This document shows, piece after piece, positions 61,667 through 64,000 of a DNA stretch of 64,000 bases. The position numbers were made by a program, and so were the translations under genes. Source of the stretch: Calliopum simillimum (taxonomy: Eukaryota; Arthropoda; Insecta; Diptera; Lauxaniidae); contig OX638372.1 of NCBI GenBank assembly GCA_951812925.1, forward strand, positions 67,473,407 through 67,537,406. The letters run 5' to 3'. Under the pieces are notes generated by a model. The model worked only from the letters and a program-made list of their open reading frames with translations, ran no database searches and was not told the DNA's origin. Each line of letters starts with the position of its first letter. The stretch's first letter is position 1.

Positions 61667-62198
61667 CACTTAATTATGTGTAACTTATCTAATCCCACAG
61701 TTCTCGGAAAAGCTCCTAAATTCATATGATGACAATATCAAAATATCTACTTAAATATTAAAAGAAGATTCAAGTTCAAGAAGAATTAAAAATGATATTT
61801 GTATTTGTATATGCTCCAAATTAGAGATAGCATCACGCGTTTTAAAATTGACAATAACAATATTTAGTCCCACTTCAAAAGCGTAAACCAGAACTAATTA
61901 AAAATTTAAAATACATTATCTCTTTAATATTTCATTGTGAAATCTAAATTCTTGAGTTTAATCACTTTTTCGAGATTTGTGAAGAATTTATGTACCTACC
62001 TACATAGTATATAAAATTTTATTATTTGTTGCCCTAGACGAAAAAAATTTGCATATATGTTACATTTATTATTTTGTATCTTAATTCAAAAAATGTACTT
62101 AAATTTACCTTGATCAATAGAGTTTAATCTAGTTTAAATATATTTTTAAATTATATGATGTTAAAAAACAAATTTTAGTAAGAATAAATTTCATAATA
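61667..62198 (+). other. 3' flank of neuferricin
   Basis: AT-rich. AATAAA at 62183-62188 is one poly(A) candidate, and ATTAAA near 61758 is a nearer non-canonical one. No gene. Confidence 0.4.
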
Positions 62199-63451
62199 GC
62201 CCAGGAAAATAATATTTCTGCGAAAAAATTCCAAGTGAATTTTTTTCACCGGAATTGTCTTTATTAAAGCATTAAAGCATGTGTAAAAAGTCCATTGAAG
62301 TCCATTGTGCACATAAAAAGTTATTTAGGCGCAAAGGTCGCTAAAATCAGTTTTCTGCAAATATCTCGCTAACGCAAACTTTTACAGAAAAATTTTTCAA
62401 TTTCGTAACACAGGAAATTTCCTATGTACAGATGTAAAAAATGTTTTCGTGTCGCTTATAGTTTAGGAGATAACCCAATTTAAAAAGTTGTGCACAGTTT
62501 TTATATGCAAATGCTACGTATCAGTTCATATTAAAATATCCTACTTTTAAAATTGCGAATACTCTTTAACGAGGAGTTGTACAAAAAAAATTAAAAAAAA
62601 AACCTTTCAAAATATAATTGGATTCTGTAAACACCGTATTAAATTTTTTTTGGAGCCACTCATGGTCTAAAAGATATTCTTCAAAAACCGTTAAGGTCTC
62701 GAAAATACTGGTTTTTGAAGGATATCTCTGAAACGGTAAGTCATGCGATGAAAAGCAATAACATCAAATTTGTAGAGATCTACATAAAATAAGCCATATG
62801 TGTACACATTGAGGTAATCGTTTAGAAGATATTAAAAAAAACCTTTAAATGCCAAAAAAACCGGCTTTTATTGAATAATTTCTAAACGGTTACTCTAATG
62901 TGTACACATATGGTTTATTTTTTGTAGATCTTGTGATTCTCTGCCGTTTCAGAGCTATCTTTCAAAAACCAGTATTTTCGAGGGTGGCTCCAAAAAAAAT
63001 GTAATACGGTGTTTACAGAATCCAATTATCTTTCGAACGGTTTTTTAATTTTTTTTTGTACGACTCCTGGTTAAAGAGTATTTGCAATTTTAAAAGTAAA
63101 ATATTTAAATATGAACTTATACGTAGCATTTGCATATAAAAACTGTGCACAACTTTTTAAATTGAGTTATCTCCTAAACTATAAGCAACACAAAAACGTT
63201 TTTTACACAGGAAATTTCCTGTGTTACAAAATTGAGGAGAAAAATTTTTTCATAAATGTTTGCGTTAGCGAGATATTTGCAAAAGACTGATTTTAGCGAC
63301 CTCTGTGCCTGAATAACTTTTTATGCGCACAATGGACTCCAATGGACTTTTTACACATTATTCATCATGCTTTAATAAAGACAATTCCGGTGAAAAAAAT
63401 TCTTGGAATTATTTCGCACAGCAGCTCTTTTTTTGTCTTATTTTCCTGGGC
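62199..63451. mobile_element. palindromic foldback element, 1253 bp, TA-flanked
   Basis: GCCCAGGAAAATAA on the left and its exact inverse on the right, with TA outside both. Arms pair through the whole element, e.g. CACCGGAATTGTCTTTAT with ATAAAGACAATTCCGGTG, ACACAGGAAATTTCC with GGAAATTTCCTGTGT, and TGGTTTTTGAAGGATATCTC with its inverse. The centre is near 62850. The 72-codon frame at its right end is spurious. Confidence 0.92.
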
Positions 63452-63453
63452 TA

Positions 63454-64000
63454 TAACTATAAATCAAGAAGAAAATTTTATTCGATAATTTTTTCATCAG
63501 GCGGAAATTTTATTGTTGTAATGGGCAATAACTTAGAGTAGTTATGTATGTCTTTTAAAAAAATTGTTATTAAGCCTGTCGAGAACTATATAAAAAATGA
63601 GAAATGTGGTCTGAAACTTAGTTAAATATATCTGTGGACTTTTGACAAAACAACCTAACTTAATTTTGCAAACTTTTCAGGAGAGCAAAAAAACTACTTT
63701 GATGGAACAAATGTTAAAGTTTTTTATTATAAATGAATACTAATCAAATATTTTCCATTAATCAATAGTATTTAATAAAATTGAGATAAGATGTTTTTGT
63801 CAAATATTTTTTATTTAAAAAATTCTGCTTCTTTCCATAGAAAAGGTAACTTATTTTGAAGAAGTGCTTTTGTCAAATCTTTTTTTTTTTTTTTTTGACA
63901 TTTAACCTGTATCTTATCTCGACTTAAAATGTTTTGTGAAGAAAAAACCATTTTCTTATGTCGACTTATAGGGCTATTCTGGCGACAGTATTAGAGCTGC
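63454..64000. other. no gene seen
   Basis: AT-rich to the window edge, with a long T run near 63880-63896. Nothing recognised. Confidence 0.4.

Overview
The window is eukaryotic and most likely comes from a higher (schizophoran) fly. The evidence is short 52-118 nt introns alternating with kilobase introns, Drosophila-type core promoter motifs (TATA plus a TCAGT initiator), two recognisable fly genes, and a load of insect transposons that includes rosa-like DD41D mariners, a group first described in tephritid fruit flies. A tephritid is plausible, but the species cannot be fixed from sequence alone.

Three host genes are supported. (1) A glycine-rich secreted protein lies on the minus strand at 14.3-15.0 kb as a single exon with TATA box, initiator and poly(A) signal. 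(2) A BTB-BACK-Kelch gene of 13 coding exons lies on the minus strand between 55.03 and 32.17 kb. Its exons join in one frame to 3327 nt (1108 codons plus stop). Introns of 7.0, 4.5 and 6.4 kb are packed with nested transposons, and one intron probably uses a GC donor. (3) Neuferricin (CYB5D2-like cytochrome b5 protein) lies on the plus strand at 60.7-61.7 kb with two exons and 280 residues. A possible fourth coding segment, broken by two frame shifts, lies on the minus strand at 2.1-2.4 kb.

The rest is repeats. From left to right: a rosa-like mariner remnant (0.8-1.95 kb), a small hAT-like MITE and a mariner with perfect inverted termini (3.0-4.3 kb), tandem units of about 120 bp (5.7-6.6 kb), an RTE-type LINE fragment carrying a foldback element and ending next to a hAT-like MITE (7.9-9.3 kb), a run of 0.5-1.2 kb TA-flanked non-autonomous elements (10.3-19.7 kb), a LINE reverse-transcriptase fragment (19.8-20.5 kb), copies of a dispersed family with 142-bp internal units (21-22.3, 30.3 and 34.1/37.4 kb), a second rosa-like copy (23.8-25.0 kb), LINE C-terminal fragments (25.0-26.3 and 47.6-48.3 kb), many palindromic foldback elements (15.4, 29.4, 31.3, 33.2, 48.8, 50.4, 60.2 and 62.2 kb), a mariner in Kelch intron 7 (41.9-43.4 kb), and a cluster of elements beginning CCCAGCAAA with a 108-bp satellite (56-59.8 kb).

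The most unusual content is the set of palindromic or subterminally repetitive TA-flanked elements, several close to 1.2 kb. Three of them carry iterated GGGTAATGT or GGGTGACTTT motifs. Several nested insertions can be resolved by their target-site duplications: a hAT MITE in a LINE in a foldback element, a hAT MITE inside another MITE, and a Tc1/IS630-type element inside the dispersed family. No CRISPR array, rRNA gene or confident functional tRNA was seen.
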